48,971 nt of DNA, taken from positions 1-48,971 of the forward strand of contig NZ_PQSR01000060.1 in assembly GCF_002920635.1 (NCBI RefSeq), given 5' to 3'. Source of the DNA: Streptomyces sp. Ru72 (GTDB taxonomy: Bacteria > Actinomycetota > Actinomycetes > Streptomycetales > Streptomycetaceae). The position numbers were made by a program, and so were the translations under genes. Within the stretch, counting starts at the first letter, position 1; every line of letters begins with the position of its first letter. Shown here piece by piece: positions 32,382 to 41,378 of the stretch. The notes below the pieces were generated by a model. That model saw nothing but the letters and a program-made list of their open reading frames with translations, did not search any database and was not told the DNA's origin.

Positions 32382-34496
32382 TCAGGCGGACTTCCGGATC
32401 TCGAGCAGGTCCGGAATGGGAGCGAGGTCCTCGAGGAGCTGCCCGGTGGCCCCGTTCAGCCGGTCACGGGCCGTCTCGTCGAGCCGGTCGGCGGGGGTCC
32501 AGGAGTCGCCGTGGTGGGCGGCGTCGAGCAGTTTCTGCACCCGGGCGGTGTCCGCGTCCACGGTGGGCAGCAGCTTCGGGGCGCGGGTGGTCAGCAGAGG
32601 CTTGAGGACGGTGAGGAGCTCGCGCGTCCCGGCCAGGTTGGCGTCCGCGGTGGCCAGTTCCGTGCCGCTGCCCTGGTCGGCGTCGCCGGTCAGCTCGAAC
32701 TGGAGGGTGTTCTCCAGGATCTCGTGGGCACGCAGGGGCAGGTCGCCCGGGTCGAAAGTCTGGGTGGGGAACGCCTTCCGCAGTCCCGCGGCGTCATCGG
32801 CGAGTTGCCGGGCGGGAGCCTTGAGCCGGTCCGGGGACTGGCCGTGCCACAGCCCGTACTCCAGGCGATGGAAGCCGGTGAAGTCCTTGTCGTTCACCCC
32901 GGCGGGCAGGCCGTCGGGGCGGCCGTTGATCCTCTGGTCGAAGTCCTCGAAGGTGCCGTAGGCGGCGCCCAGCGAGGAGTAGGTGCGGTGGGCGGTCAGC
33001 CAGTCGGCGCGGGCCGCGTCGAGGTGGCCCGCGGAGATGTCGTCGCTGAGCTTGCGGGTCTGGGTGACGAGGGTGGCCAGGCCCTGTTCGACGTACGTCC
33101 TGTATGCGGCCAGCGGCGCGGCGAGGTCCTTCTCGGAGACGGGGACGACGGCCTTGGCGCCGGCGCCGCCGCTCACGCGAACCGCCTTGGAGGTGACGGC
33201 CTTGCCTCCTGTGGGCACGCAGCGCCAGGCGTAGCTGCCGCCCGCGACGGTGGCGACGAGGTCGCGCGTGGTGCCGGGAGCGAGGCCCTCGATCTCGCCG
33301 TACACCGCGTTGGTGGCCGGGTCGACCAGGTACACCTCGGAGGTCTTGTCGCCGGTGTTGTGCATCTGGAAGGTCTGCCGGCCCGGCTCGGGTGCGGTGA
33401 AGCCCTTGCCGCACTCGGTCTCGGAGACGGCGACGGTCTGGGCGCCGGCGGGCTTGGAGCCGCTGAGGGCGACGATCAGCCCGGCCACGACGGAGGGGAC
33501 GGCGACGACGGCGACGGGGACGGCCCAGACGGGGCGGCGGCGGGCCGGGGAGGCGGACGCGGGCCGCGGTGCCTTCGCGGCGGGCCTCTGCCCGCCCTCC
33601 TCCGCCTTCACGTCCTCCTTCGCCTTCACCGCGGGCTTCGCGCGGTCGGCCGGCGCGGGCTTCACCCGGGTGCCCGTGGCCCCGGCCCCGCGTACGCCGC
33701 GTACGAACAGCGTCATCACCACGGCGAGGTATCCGGCGTAGGCGACGACCTGCAGCCACGTCATCGTCGGGGTCAGATTGAACACGCCCTGGATCAGGGT
33801 GCTGTACCAGGAGCCGGCGTCGACGCGGCCGCCGAGGTCCACGGCATAGGCGGTGCCGCCGGGCAGGACCCCGCCCTCCTGCAGATCGCGCAGGCCGTAG
33901 CCCAGCACCCCCGCGGCGATCACGATGAGGACGGCCCCGGTCGCGGTGAAGAACCTGGTCAGGTTGATCTTCAGGACGCGGCGATACAGGCCCCAGCACA
34001 GGCCCGCCGCGAGGACGAGGCCGATGCCGGCGCCCGCCATCGGACCCGCGGACTCCCCGGCCGCACGCGCCGTGGTCCACAGGAACAAAGCGGTCTCCAG
34101 GCCCTCGCGGCCCACCGCGAGGAACGAGGTGAGGATCAACATGCCCGCGCCCATCGCAAGCGCGCCGGTGACCTTCTCCTTGATCTCACCGGAGAGACTG
34201 CGGGCCGAGCGGCGCATCCAGAAGACCATCGCGGTGACGAAGGCGACGGCGATCACGCTGAGGGTGCCGCCGAACGCCTCCTGGGCGGTCGCGGACAGCG
34301 ACGCGGCGGTGAACGTCAGCACGGCGCCGAAGCTCATGGCGAGCGCGATCGCGGCGAGGACACCGGTCCACACCTGGGGCAGCCGGGACTTGGCACCCGC
34401 TCTCACGAGGGTCGCGACGAGGATGGAGACGATGAGTCCGCCTTCGAGCCCCTCCCTCAGTCCGATGAGAAAGCTCGGAAACGCGTCATCCCACAT
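32382..34496 (-). CDS. efeU/efeO: EfeU-EfeO fusion: FTR1-type iron permease joined to cupredoxin/M75 iron-binding protein
   Basis: 704 aa. Residues 1-280 are the seven-helix permease with both iron-transport motifs REGLE (14-18 and 130-134). A Lys/Ala/Pro linker (about 285-330) leads into an extra membrane helix (VWAVPVAVVAVPSVVAGLIVALSG) that carries the rest outside the membrane. Next come a cupredoxin domain (about 350-440: CGKGFTAPE, FQMHNTGDKTSEVYLVD, YAWRCVP) and a C-terminal M75 domain with HxxE as H543-E546 in GFHRLEYGLW. In most bacteria EfeU and EfeO are separate proteins. The start ATG 34496 is preceded by GGGGAGG; an ATG at 34550 would lie in the iron box. EfeB follows. Confidence 0.92.
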   Translation of the reverse strand: MWDDAFPSFLIGLREGLEGGLIVSILVATLVRAGAKSRLPQVWTGVLAAIALAMSFGAVLTFTAASLSATAQEAFGGTLSVIAVAFVTAMVFWMRRSARSLSGEIKEKVTGALAMGAGMLILTSFLAVGREGLETALFLWTTARAAGESAGPMAGAGIGLVLAAGLCWGLYRRVLKINLTRFFTATGAVLIVIAAGVLGYGLRDLQEGGVLPGGTAYAVDLGGRVDAGSWYSTLIQGVFNLTPTMTWLQVVAYAGYLAVVMTLFVRGVRGAGATGTRVKPAPADRAKPAVKAKEDVKAEEGGQRPAAKAPRPASASPARRRPVWAVPVAVVAVPSVVAGLIVALSGSKPAGAQTVAVSETECGKGFTAPEPGRQTFQMHNTGDKTSEVYLVDPATNAVYGEIEGLAPGTTRDLVATVAGGSYAWRCVPTGGKAVTSKAVRVSGGAGAKAVVPVSEKDLAAPLAAYRTYVEQGLATLVTQTRKLSDDISAGHLDAARADWLTAHRTYSSLGAAYGTFEDFDQRINGRPDGLPAGVNDKDFTGFHRLEYGLWHGQSPDRLKAPARQLADDAAGLRKAFPTQTFDPGDLPLRAHEILENTLQFELTGDADQGSGTELATADANLAGTRELLTVLKPLLTTRAPKLLPTVDADTARVQKLLDAAHHGDSWTPADRLDETARDRLNGATGQLLEDLAPIPDLLEIRKSA

Positions 34497-34537
34497 GCGG
34501 CCCTCCCCGGCGTACCCCCCGCCGTCGGTCGTGCAGG

Positions 34538-34556
34538 TTAGCGAAGGCATGCCTTA
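34538..34556 (-). promoter_or_regulatory. iron box upstream of efeUOB
   Basis: The site reads TTAGCGAAGGCATGCCTTA; by eye 12 of 19 bases match the palindromic DmdR/IdeR consensus, including both outer TTAG/CTTA ends and the AGGC centre. It ends 41 bp before the chosen EfeU start. It supports iron repression and, independently, the downstream start. Confidence 0.65.
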
Positions 34557-34590
34557 CTTGTGCCGAACCATCATGACGACCGCCGTGTCG

Positions 34591-34616
34591 CCCATTGCCC
34601 ATGGGAGGGCAATGGG
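34591..34616. promoter_or_regulatory. perfect 9-bp inverted repeat in efeU/dioxygenase gap
   Basis: CCCATTGCC and GGCAATGGG separated by 8 nt, in the divergent region between the iron importer and the TauD-type gene. Classic dimeric operator shape. Confidence 0.45.
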
Positions 34617-34649
34617 ACGGCAAAAGGACCGGCGTGGCGAGGACTGACG

Positions 34650-34676
34650 GATCACACGCAGGCAGCGTGTGTGATC
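34650..34676. promoter_or_regulatory. second inverted repeat upstream of dioxygenase gene
   Basis: GATCACAC and GTGTGATC with an 11-nt centre that adds a further GC/GC pair. It lies 70 bp before the dioxygenase start. Possible operator or RNA hairpin in the leader. Confidence 0.4.
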
Positions 34677-34745
34677 TTTCGCACGAGCCGGGGACGGGGG
34701 ATGCTTGCCTCTCGAGGTCCTGACCCCACCACGGACGGAGCCCGT

Positions 34746-35696
34746 ATGACGACGGACAGTGGCACCGAGGTCGAGGTGAGGCCCGTCGCGGGCCACATCG
34801 GCGCCGAGATCACCGGGGTCGACCTGGCCGGCGACCTGCCGGACGCGGCGGTCTCCGCGATCAGGTCGGCGGTGCTGCGCTGGAAGGTGGTGTTCTTCCG
34901 GGACCAGAAACTGGACCACGCGGCGCACGTCGCGCTCGCGCGGCGGTTCGGCGAGCCCGTCGTCCTGGGCAGGCGCGGCAACGCCTCACCGCCGGACTTC
35001 CCGGAGGTGGAGACCACGGCCGACCGGCTGGAACTGGGCGGGCGCTACGGCATGGACCACGACGAGTGGCTGCGGCGCAGGCGCCACTCGCTCTTGCGCG
35101 GCTGGCACTGCGACCACGGTGCCCGCGTCGACCCGCCCGCCGCGACCATCCTGCGTGCCGAGAGCGTGCCCCCGTACGGCGGGGACACCCAGTGGTCCAA
35201 CCTCGCCGCCGCCTACGCGGGTCTGTCGGAGCCGGTCCGGCGATTCGTCGACGGCCTGCGCGCCGAGCACCGGCTCGGCGTCGGGTACCAGCCGCGGCCC
35301 GGCGACGACGCCTACCTGCGTCATCTGCTGGACCACCAGGTGGCCACGGAGCATCCCCTGGTGCGGGTGCACCCGGAGACGGGCGAACGGCTGCTGTTCG
35401 TCAACGGCTACTACGTCGAGCAGATCCTCGGCCTGTCACGCGCGGAGAGCGCGCACATCCTGCAGATGCTCCTGGAGCAGGCCACACGCCCCGAGTACAC
35501 GGTCCGTTTCCGCTGGGAGGCCGGCAGCGTGGCCTTCTGGGACAACCGGGCCACCGTCCATCTGGCCCCGAGCGACCTCGTCACCCCCGAGCATCCCCGG
35601 ATCATGCACCGGGTGATGCTCGCCGGGGACGTCCCGGTCGGCCCGGACGGCCGGTCCTCGGTCCCGATCACGGGTACGCAACCCGGCCGCTGGTGA
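34746..35696 (+). CDS. TauD/TfdA family Fe(II)/2-oxoglutarate dioxygenase
   Basis: 316 aa, double-stranded beta-helix oxygenase. Early family stretch VRPVAGHIGAEITGVDLAGDLP and VFFRDQKLDHAAHVALARRFGEP. The iron ligands are His and Asp of HCD (WHCDHG, about residue 122) and the distal His in PRIMHRVMLAGD (about 288), with the 2-oxoglutarate-binding Arg immediately after. SVAFWDNRATVHLA is also typical. The best-known members act on taurine or aryloxyacetates, but specificity cannot be read; there is no sulfonate transporter nearby. ATG 34746 is preceded by GGACGGAG. Two operator-like repeats lie upstream, and a tandem-repeat block follows the stop. Confidence 0.93.
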   Translation: MTTDSGTEVEVRPVAGHIGAEITGVDLAGDLPDAAVSAIRSAVLRWKVVFFRDQKLDHAAHVALARRFGEPVVLGRRGNASPPDFPEVETTADRLELGGRYGMDHDEWLRRRRHSLLRGWHCDHGARVDPPAATILRAESVPPYGGDTQWSNLAAAYAGLSEPVRRFVDGLRAEHRLGVGYQPRPGDDAYLRHLLDHQVATEHPLVRVHPETGERLLFVNGYYVEQILGLSRAESAHILQMLLEQATRPEYTVRFRWEAGSVAFWDNRATVHLAPSDLVTPEHPRIMHRVMLAGDVPVGPDGRSSVPITGTQPGRW

Positions 35697-35809
35697 CGTT
35701 ACGGCACCTGGCGGGGGCCGCTCGCGGTGCGGCGCGGCGGCGCCTGGCGGGGGCCGCCCGCAGCGGGTCGCGGCGGCGCCCGGCCAGGACACGCGCACAG
35801 CCGACCGGC

Positions 35810-35994
35810 ACCCGGCGCTGACCCGCCCCGGACACGGCGCATCTCCACCCGGCGCTGACCCACCCCGGACACGGCACATCTCCACCCGGCGCTGACCCAC
35901 CCCGGACACGGCACATCTCCACCCGGCGCTGACCCACCCCGGACACGGCGCATCTCCACCCGGCGCTGACCCACCCCGGACACGGCGCATCTCC
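35810..35994. repeat. five contiguous 37-bp tandem repeats
   Basis: Units at 35810, 35847, 35884, 35921 and 35958, each starting ACCCGGCGCTGACCC and ending CATCTCC, with one or two substitutions between copies (CGCCCC/CACCCC, GGCGCATC/GGCACATC). A partial sixth begins at 35995. The unit length is not a multiple of three, so the array does not encode a conserved repeat peptide. Confidence 0.95.
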
Positions 35995-36020
35995 ACCCGG
36001 CGGCGGCGCACCCCGCGTTC

Positions 36021-36088
36021 GGCGCGGCTCCAGACACCGCGAGCCGCCGCGGACGGCGCGGCTCCAGACACCGCGAGCCGCCGCGGAC
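36021..36088. repeat. two 34-bp tandem repeats
   Basis: Two identical 34-bp units (36021-36054 and 36055-36088), each containing GGCGCGGCTCCAGACACCGC, followed by a partial third beginning GGCGCGACTCC. Sequence unrelated to the 37-bp unit. Confidence 0.9.
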
Positions 36089-36163
36089 GGCGCGACTCCA
36101 CCCAGCGGCGACGCTCCCCGCGTACGGCGCCGGCCGATCCCCGTAGACCTTCGCTCTCCGCCG

Positions 36164-36529
36164 CTATCCGCGGTCCGCCCTCGCGTAGTCCTGTGCCATG
36201 GGACCCGCGAAGTCGAGGACCACGACGGGCTCATCGCCCTCGACCCATGCGTCGTGCCCGGCCGAGCACACGAAGACGTCGCCGGGTCCGAGCTCCTCCT
36301 CGGCCCCGTCGTCCATGCGGATGTGCATCCGTCCCCGGACGACATAGCCGTTGTGGTGGAACTGGCAGCTCTGTGTGCCTGCGATCGGGGCCACGGACTC
36401 CGACCAGCGCCAGCCGGGCTCGAAGGTCCCGACCGCGAAGTCGAGTCCGGTCAGATGGACGGCCTCCAGGTGGCCCCGCGGGAAATCACGCCGCTCGTCA
36501 GGCTTGTCGGCCGGCTTCACCTCGAGCAT
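36164..36529 (-). CDS. small cupin-domain protein
   Basis: About 121 aa, one beta-barrel domain. Characteristic stretches are GTFEPGWRWSESVAPIAGTQSCQFHHNGYVVRGRMHIRMDDG (cupin motif 1, with the HHN metal-binding histidines and a Glu/Gly-rich loop) and GPGDVFVCSAGHDAWVEGDEP (cupin motif 2 with its His). Many such proteins are metal-dependent dioxygenases, isomerases or ligand sensors; function unknown. I chose ATG 36529 because GCGGAGGGAG precedes it; starts at 36568 (ATG) and 36631 (GTG) would add 13 or 34 residues. Divergent from the acyl-CoA synthetase. Confidence 0.78.
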   Translation of the reverse strand: MLEVKPADKPDERRDFPRGHLEAVHLTGLDFAVGTFEPGWRWSESVAPIAGTQSCQFHHNGYVVRGRMHIRMDDGAEEELGPGDVFVCSAGHDAWVEGDEPVVVLDFAGPMAQDYARADRG

Positions 36530-36716
36530 GACCGCTCCCTCCGCAGTGAACGGTTCCCACCCCTTCATCGTCCGCCCGTCCACCCGGCACCGCCAGAGCA
36601 GGGCCGGCGGGTTCGTCGCCGTTTCCGGCACGTCCGGCGTGAACCTGGGCTACATTCGAGCACCGCCGGTGCCGCAGCCATCGGCGACGAAGCAGGAAAG
36701 CCTCGGGGGGCGGCGC

Positions 36717-38642
36717 ATGCGCGACTTCGGGAACGCCCGTCCGGCCGCCCCGGACCCGGTGCCGGGGCCCGCGATGACGGGCGGACTCGCCGACGGCGTC
36801 TTCGACACGGCGAGCCGGAACCCGGGGCTTCCCCTGGTGGCACGCCGCAGCGACGACGGAACCTGGATCCCCGTGTCGGCGGCCGGGCTACGGGACGAAG
36901 TGGTCGATCTGGCGAGGGGACTCGTCGCCTCCGGCATCCGCCCCGGCAATCGCGTGGCCATCATGGCGCGCACCCGCTACGAGTGGACTCTGCTGAGCTG
37001 CGCGCTGTGGGCGATCGGCGCGGAGGTGGTGCCGATCCATCCGACGTCCTCCCACGAGCAGGTCGAGTGGATCCTGAGGGACGCCGGCTGCGTCGCCGTG
37101 GTCGTCGAGGACGAGCACGGCGTGATGACAGTGGGGTCGGTGTGCGGCTCACTGCCCCGGCTGCGCCACGTCTGGCAACTGGACGTGGGCGCGCTGGACG
37201 ACCTCGTGCAGCGTGGCCGCCCGGTCCCGGCCACGACCGTCGACTCGCTGCGCCGCATCGTGCTGCCGGACTCGACCGCGATCGTCGCCTACACCTCCGG
37301 CACCAGCGGACACCCCCGCGGGTGCGCGCTCAGCCACCGCAACCTGGCGAGCCCGTGCGACACGCTGCTGGCCGGCTGGGGGCACACCGCGGCACCGCCC
37401 GGCGAGCAGCCCTCCATCCTCGTCTTCCTGCCCTTCTCGCATGTGTACGGGCTGATGCTCCAGCAGCTGTGTCTGCGCGGCGGCATCCTCATGGGCCACG
37501 AACCCGAGCCGGCCGCGGAGGCCCTGGCCTCGTCGCTGCTGACATTCCGGCCCACGTACCTGTACGCGGTGCCGTTCGTCTTCGAGAAGCTGTACAAGAA
37601 GTTCCTCCAGACCGCCCAGCAGGCGGGCCGGGGCGCCCTGTTCGAGCGGGCCGTGCGCACCGCGCAGGACTACGCGCTCGCGGCCGAGCGGCAGCGGCTG
37701 GGCACCGGGCCCGGCCCCGGCTTCGACCTGAGACTGCAGCACGCCCTCTACGACAAGGCCGTGTACCGCAAGCTGCGCGCCGCGCTGGGCGGGCGGGTGT
37801 GCGGGGCGGTGTCGGGGGGATCCCCGCTGAACCGGGACCTCGCGCTCTTCTACGCGGGCATCGGCATCCTCGTCCACGACGGGTACGGGCTCACCGAGAC
37901 GGGCGGAGGCATCACCGCGCAGCCGATCGGGCGGGAGAAGTCCGGCACGGTGGGGCGCCCGCTGGCGGGTGTCGACGTACGGGTGGCCGAGGACGGGGAG
38001 ATCCTGGTGCGCGGCCCGTCGGTGTTCCAGGGGTATGTGGGCGACGACCACGGCACCCGCGCGGCACTGCGCGACGGCTGGCTGGCCACGGGCGACATCG
38101 GGCACCTGGACTCCGAGGGATACCTGTCCATCACGGGCCGCAAGAAAGAGATCATCGTCACGAGCGGAGGCAAGAGCGTGGCCCCGGCGGCGCTGGAGGA
38201 GCGGCTGCGGGTGCATCCGCTCATCCACCAGGCGGTCGTCGTGGGCGACAACCGGCCCTGCGTGGGCGCCCTGATCACCCTGGACCCGGAGTTCGTGGCG
38301 CACTGGCGCGGCGCCCTGTTCACGCGCGGGGACACCCCGGGGCGGGACGCCCGGGAGGAGAACGCGCTGCGGCAGGAGATCGCACGGGCCGTGGCCGCCG
38401 CCAACAGCACGGTGTCGCGGTCCGAGTCGATCCGGGTCTTCCGGGTACTGCCGGAGCCGTTCGACGTCGCGAGCGGGCTGCTGACGCCGTCGATGAAGCT
38501 GCGCCGGGGCGTCATCGCCCGCCGGTACGCGGTGGAGATCGACGCCATGTACCAGTCGGCGTCGCGCGTTCCACGCGAGCGGCGGCTGGAGGAACTGCCC
38601 ACCTGGGACGACTCCGACGACGTGTTCCGACGCGTGCGGTGA
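36717..38642 (+). CDS. long-chain-type fatty acyl-CoA synthetase (AMP-forming)
   Basis: 641 aa ANL-superfamily ligase. Adenylate-binding P-loop YTSGTSGHPRGCALSHRN (about 193-210), the core motif GYGLTETGGGITAQ (about 388-401), ATGDIGHLDSEGYLSITGRKKEIIVTSGGKSVAP (hinge plus the A8 region) and an insert region typical of FadD15/bacterial long-chain enzymes (KLYKKFLQTAQQAGRGALFERAVRTAQDYA). Activates fatty acids to acyl-AMP then acyl-CoA at the membrane. A Lys that would close the reaction is expected in SMKLRRGVIARRY near the C-terminus. ATG 36717 follows GGGGGGCGG. Probably monocistronic. Confidence 0.92.
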   Translation: MRDFGNARPAAPDPVPGPAMTGGLADGVFDTASRNPGLPLVARRSDDGTWIPVSAAGLRDEVVDLARGLVASGIRPGNRVAIMARTRYEWTLLSCALWAIGAEVVPIHPTSSHEQVEWILRDAGCVAVVVEDEHGVMTVGSVCGSLPRLRHVWQLDVGALDDLVQRGRPVPATTVDSLRRIVLPDSTAIVAYTSGTSGHPRGCALSHRNLASPCDTLLAGWGHTAAPPGEQPSILVFLPFSHVYGLMLQQLCLRGGILMGHEPEPAAEALASSLLTFRPTYLYAVPFVFEKLYKKFLQTAQQAGRGALFERAVRTAQDYALAAERQRLGTGPGPGFDLRLQHALYDKAVYRKLRAALGGRVCGAVSGGSPLNRDLALFYAGIGILVHDGYGLTETGGGITAQPIGREKSGTVGRPLAGVDVRVAEDGEILVRGPSVFQGYVGDDHGTRAALRDGWLATGDIGHLDSEGYLSITGRKKEIIVTSGGKSVAPAALEERLRVHPLIHQAVVVGDNRPCVGALITLDPEFVAHWRGALFTRGDTPGRDAREENALRQEIARAVAAANSTVSRSESIRVFRVLPEPFDVASGLLTPSMKLRRGVIARRYAVEIDAMYQSASRVPRERRLEELPTWDDSDDVFRRVR

Positions 38643-38742
38643 CGGCTTCCCGGGCCGCCGGTCCGCCGGGATGCGCGCGCACGACGGGGCGGCGCATGCT
38701 GACTGTGGTACGGACCCGACGGCCGGGGACGAGGGCGGAGCG

Positions 38743-41268
38743 ATGCGAGGGAGCATCGACGACACGGGCAGCCCACTCGGGACGCCGGCCACGGCGCTGA
38801 CCCGCGCGGTGGCGGACGTGCTGCGTGCCGGGGGCGGTGTGGCGTGCGGTGTGTACCTGCGCTCCGGCACGCCGGGTGTGCTGCGCCTGGCCGTGCTCTG
38901 CGGGCTGCCCTCGAAACTCCTCCGGCCGTGGTCGCGGCTGCACCAGGACCGGCCGTTCCCCGTCGCGGACGCCTACCGGCTGGGCGTGCCGGTGGTGCTC
39001 ACCGACGCCACGGAGACGATGCGGCGCTATCCGCAGCTGTCCGCCGGGCTGCCGTTCCGCTTCGGCTCGGTGTACTTGCCCGTGCGGGCCGGTGCCACTA
39101 CCTACGGTGTGCTGACGGTGCTGCGTCCCGCGGCGCCGTCCACGAGCGAGACGCTGCCCGACCGGGGTCGGCTGACGGCCATAGCGGACCGCCTGGGTCA
39201 CACCCTGGCCGCCCTGGAGGAACGCGGGGATCCGGTGGTGTGGGACGGGCCGTCGCTGTGCGTACGACCCCCCGTGGCCGGCCGGCCGCAGGGCCGCATC
39301 GGGCACTTCGTGTGGGACCCGGCCGACGGCACGGTCACCACGGACGACACCTTCCGGGGGCTGGCCGCGCCCTCCGCGGACGACGTCGTCCGGTCGCCGG
39401 AGGCGCTCGCCCGAGCCGTCTCCCCCGACGACGCGCACCTGGTGCTGTCCGCGCTGCGCGAGACGGCCGCCGGCGGCTCGCCGGTGCGGCCGTTGCGGGT
39501 GCGGGCCGAGGACGGTGGAGAGCGGCTGCTGGAGTTCTGGACGGAGGGGCCGGAGCACGGGAAGCACCGGGTGGGCGGTCTCGTCATCGATCCGGGATCC
39601 GGCCCGGCGGCGGAGGGCGCCACGGACCTGCTCCCTGACGGGGTCTTCGCGTTCGACCGGCTGGGCCTGATCACCTACATCAACCCGCGCGCCGCCGGCC
39701 TGCTGGGGCGCCCGTCGGCGGAACTGGTCGGCCGGCCGCTGCTGGAGGCCGTTCCCTGGCTGGACAAGCCCGCATACGAGGACCATCTGCGGGCGGCGCT
39801 GCTGTCGTCGGAGCCGGTGCACTTCCAGGTCGAACGCCCCACGACCGGGCCGCGCGGAGAGCGGGACGGCGACTGGCTCACGCTGTCCGTCTATCCCGGC
39901 CCCGACGTCGTGACCTGCCGCGTGGTGCCGCTCGGGCACACGGCGGAGGCGGCATCGGTGGAGGAGACGGCGGCGACGACCGCCGCGGGGACGCTCGGCG
40001 CGCAGGGTGCTCTGGCCCCGGTGTACCGCCCCATCGTGCTCGCGATCGCACTGTCCGAGGCGCTGACCGCACGTCAGGTGTCCGAGGTGGTGATGCGGGA
40101 GCTGCTGCCCGCGTTCGGAGGGCGCCATCTCGCCATCTACCTGCTGCACGAGCGGCGTCTGTACCTGGCCTGGGAGACCGGCTTCCCGCCGAGGTTCCTC
40201 GACCAGTTCGAGGGGGTCGGGCTCGATGGAAGGCTGCCGGGCGTGGAGACGCTCACCACCGGCCGCCCCCTGTTCTTCGAGTCCATGCAGCAGCTTGAGG
40301 CGACCTATCCGGGCATTCCGCTGGACGCCCAGGTGGGTTCGCGGGCCTACCTGCCACTGATCGCCTCCGGCCGGCCGGTCGGCTCGTGCATCCTCGGTTT
40401 CGAGCGGCCGCGGACCTTCAGCTCCGAGGAGCGCACGGTGCTCACCGCGCTCGCCGGGCTGATCGCGCAGGCCCTGGAGCGGGCCCGCCGCTACGACTCC
40501 GAGGCGGCCCTGGCCCGCGGTCTGCAGGAGGCCCTGCTGCCACAGCGGCTCTCCACACACCCCCAGGTGGAGACCGCGGGCCGCTATCTGCCGGGCACGC
40601 AGGGCATGGACGTGGGTGGCGACTGGTACGACGTGGTGGAGGCCGGCGACGGCCTCGCCCTGGTCATCGGCGATGTGCAGGGGCACGGGGTGCAGGCGGC
40701 GGCCACCATGGGTCAACTGCGCAGCGCGGTGCGGGCGTTCGCGCTGGGCGACCATTCTCCGGACCAGGTGATGAGCTGGACGAACCGGTTGCTCATCGGC
40801 CTCGACCCGGGGCAGTTCGCGAGCTGCTGCTACATCCGTCTCGACCCGGTCACGGGGGTGGCGCGGGCCGCGCGGGCCGGGCACCCGCAGCCGCTGCTGG
40901 GCCATCCGGACGGGCGTACGGACGTACTCGACCTGCCCGGCGGGGTGGTGCTCGGAGTGGACCCGGAGGCCCGGTATCCGGTGATGTGGCTGCGGCTGGA
41001 ACCGGGGGCAGTGCTGGCGCTGTACACGGACGGGCTGGTCGAGCGGCCGGGGGCGGACATCGACGAGGGGGTCGGCGAACTGCGTGCGGCGCTGTCGCAG
41101 GAGTGGGAGGCGTCCCACCGGCGGGCGGGGCTCACCCTGGCGGAACTCGGGGACCGGCTCACGGACCGGGCGCGGCGCGCGGCGGACCGGCCGGATGACA
41201 TCGCGCTGCTGCTGGCGGCGCGGCGGGGCGGCGGTGATGGTGCGTCGCAGGTTCTGGCGCGCGGGTAG
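38743..41268 (+). CDS. PAS/GAF sensor SpoIIE-type PP2C phosphatase
   Basis: 841 aa, soluble. An N-terminal GAF-like region (about 15-160), a PAS-like segment (about 285-400: PDGVFAFDRLGLITYINPRAAGLLGRPSAELVG), a second GAF (about 425-580: ALSEALTARQVSEVVMRELL, ending GLIAQALERARRYDSE) and the phosphatase domain (about 590-835: QEALLPQRL, GGDWYDV, GDVQGHG, AGHPQPLLGHP, LALYTDGLVERPG, RPDDIALLLAARR). All acidic metal ligands are kept. Likely input is a small ligand, light or redox signal; likely output is dephosphorylation of a STAS-domain anti-anti-sigma factor. The ATG at 38743 has GGGCGGAG upstream. No histidine-kinase-like anti-sigma domain is present, unlike many Streptomyces PAS-SpoIIE proteins. 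Confidence 0.9.
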   Translation: MRGSIDDTGSPLGTPATALTRAVADVLRAGGGVACGVYLRSGTPGVLRLAVLCGLPSKLLRPWSRLHQDRPFPVADAYRLGVPVVLTDATETMRRYPQLSAGLPFRFGSVYLPVRAGATTYGVLTVLRPAAPSTSETLPDRGRLTAIADRLGHTLAALEERGDPVVWDGPSLCVRPPVAGRPQGRIGHFVWDPADGTVTTDDTFRGLAAPSADDVVRSPEALARAVSPDDAHLVLSALRETAAGGSPVRPLRVRAEDGGERLLEFWTEGPEHGKHRVGGLVIDPGSGPAAEGATDLLPDGVFAFDRLGLITYINPRAAGLLGRPSAELVGRPLLEAVPWLDKPAYEDHLRAALLSSEPVHFQVERPTTGPRGERDGDWLTLSVYPGPDVVTCRVVPLGHTAEAASVEETAATTAAGTLGAQGALAPVYRPIVLAIALSEALTARQVSEVVMRELLPAFGGRHLAIYLLHERRLYLAWETGFPPRFLDQFEGVGLDGRLPGVETLTTGRPLFFESMQQLEATYPGIPLDAQVGSRAYLPLIASGRPVGSCILGFERPRTFSSEERTVLTALAGLIAQALERARRYDSEAALARGLQEALLPQRLSTHPQVETAGRYLPGTQGMDVGGDWYDVVEAGDGLALVIGDVQGHGVQAAATMGQLRSAVRAFALGDHSPDQVMSWTNRLLIGLDPGQFASCCYIRLDPVTGVARAARAGHPQPLLGHPDGRTDVLDLPGGVVLGVDPEARYPVMWLRLEPGAVLALYTDGLVERPGADIDEGVGELRAALSQEWEASHRRAGLTLAELGDRLTDRARRAADRPDDIALLLAARRGGGDGASQVLARG

Positions 41269-41378
41269 TGGGGGCTCATCCCGTCCAAGATCCGGGCCGC
41301 CTGTTGACTCCGGTGCCGTGCTGGTGCGGTGATGCTCCTTGGTACGTCGGCCGACCGTGAGGCGAGGACAGTTCATCG

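Larger units (their letters stand above)
35697..36163. repeat. composite tandem-repeat block between dioxygenase and cupin genes
   Basis: The whole 467-bp gap is repetitive and GC-rich, with no gene. It starts with two near-copies of a GGCGCCTGGCGGGGGCCGC-like unit (about 35706-35780), then five 37-bp units and two 34-bp units listed separately, then degenerate remnants to about 36120. Confidence 0.8.

Noticed and set aside
35810..35994. Regular repeats considered as a CRISPR array
   Set aside because: Units are directly contiguous with no spacers, and no cas genes are present.
35436..36345. Minus-strand open frames across the tandem repeats that encode repeated peptides
   Set aside because: The 37-bp unit shifts frame each copy, all three frames stay open because of GC content, and there is no plausible start or domain.
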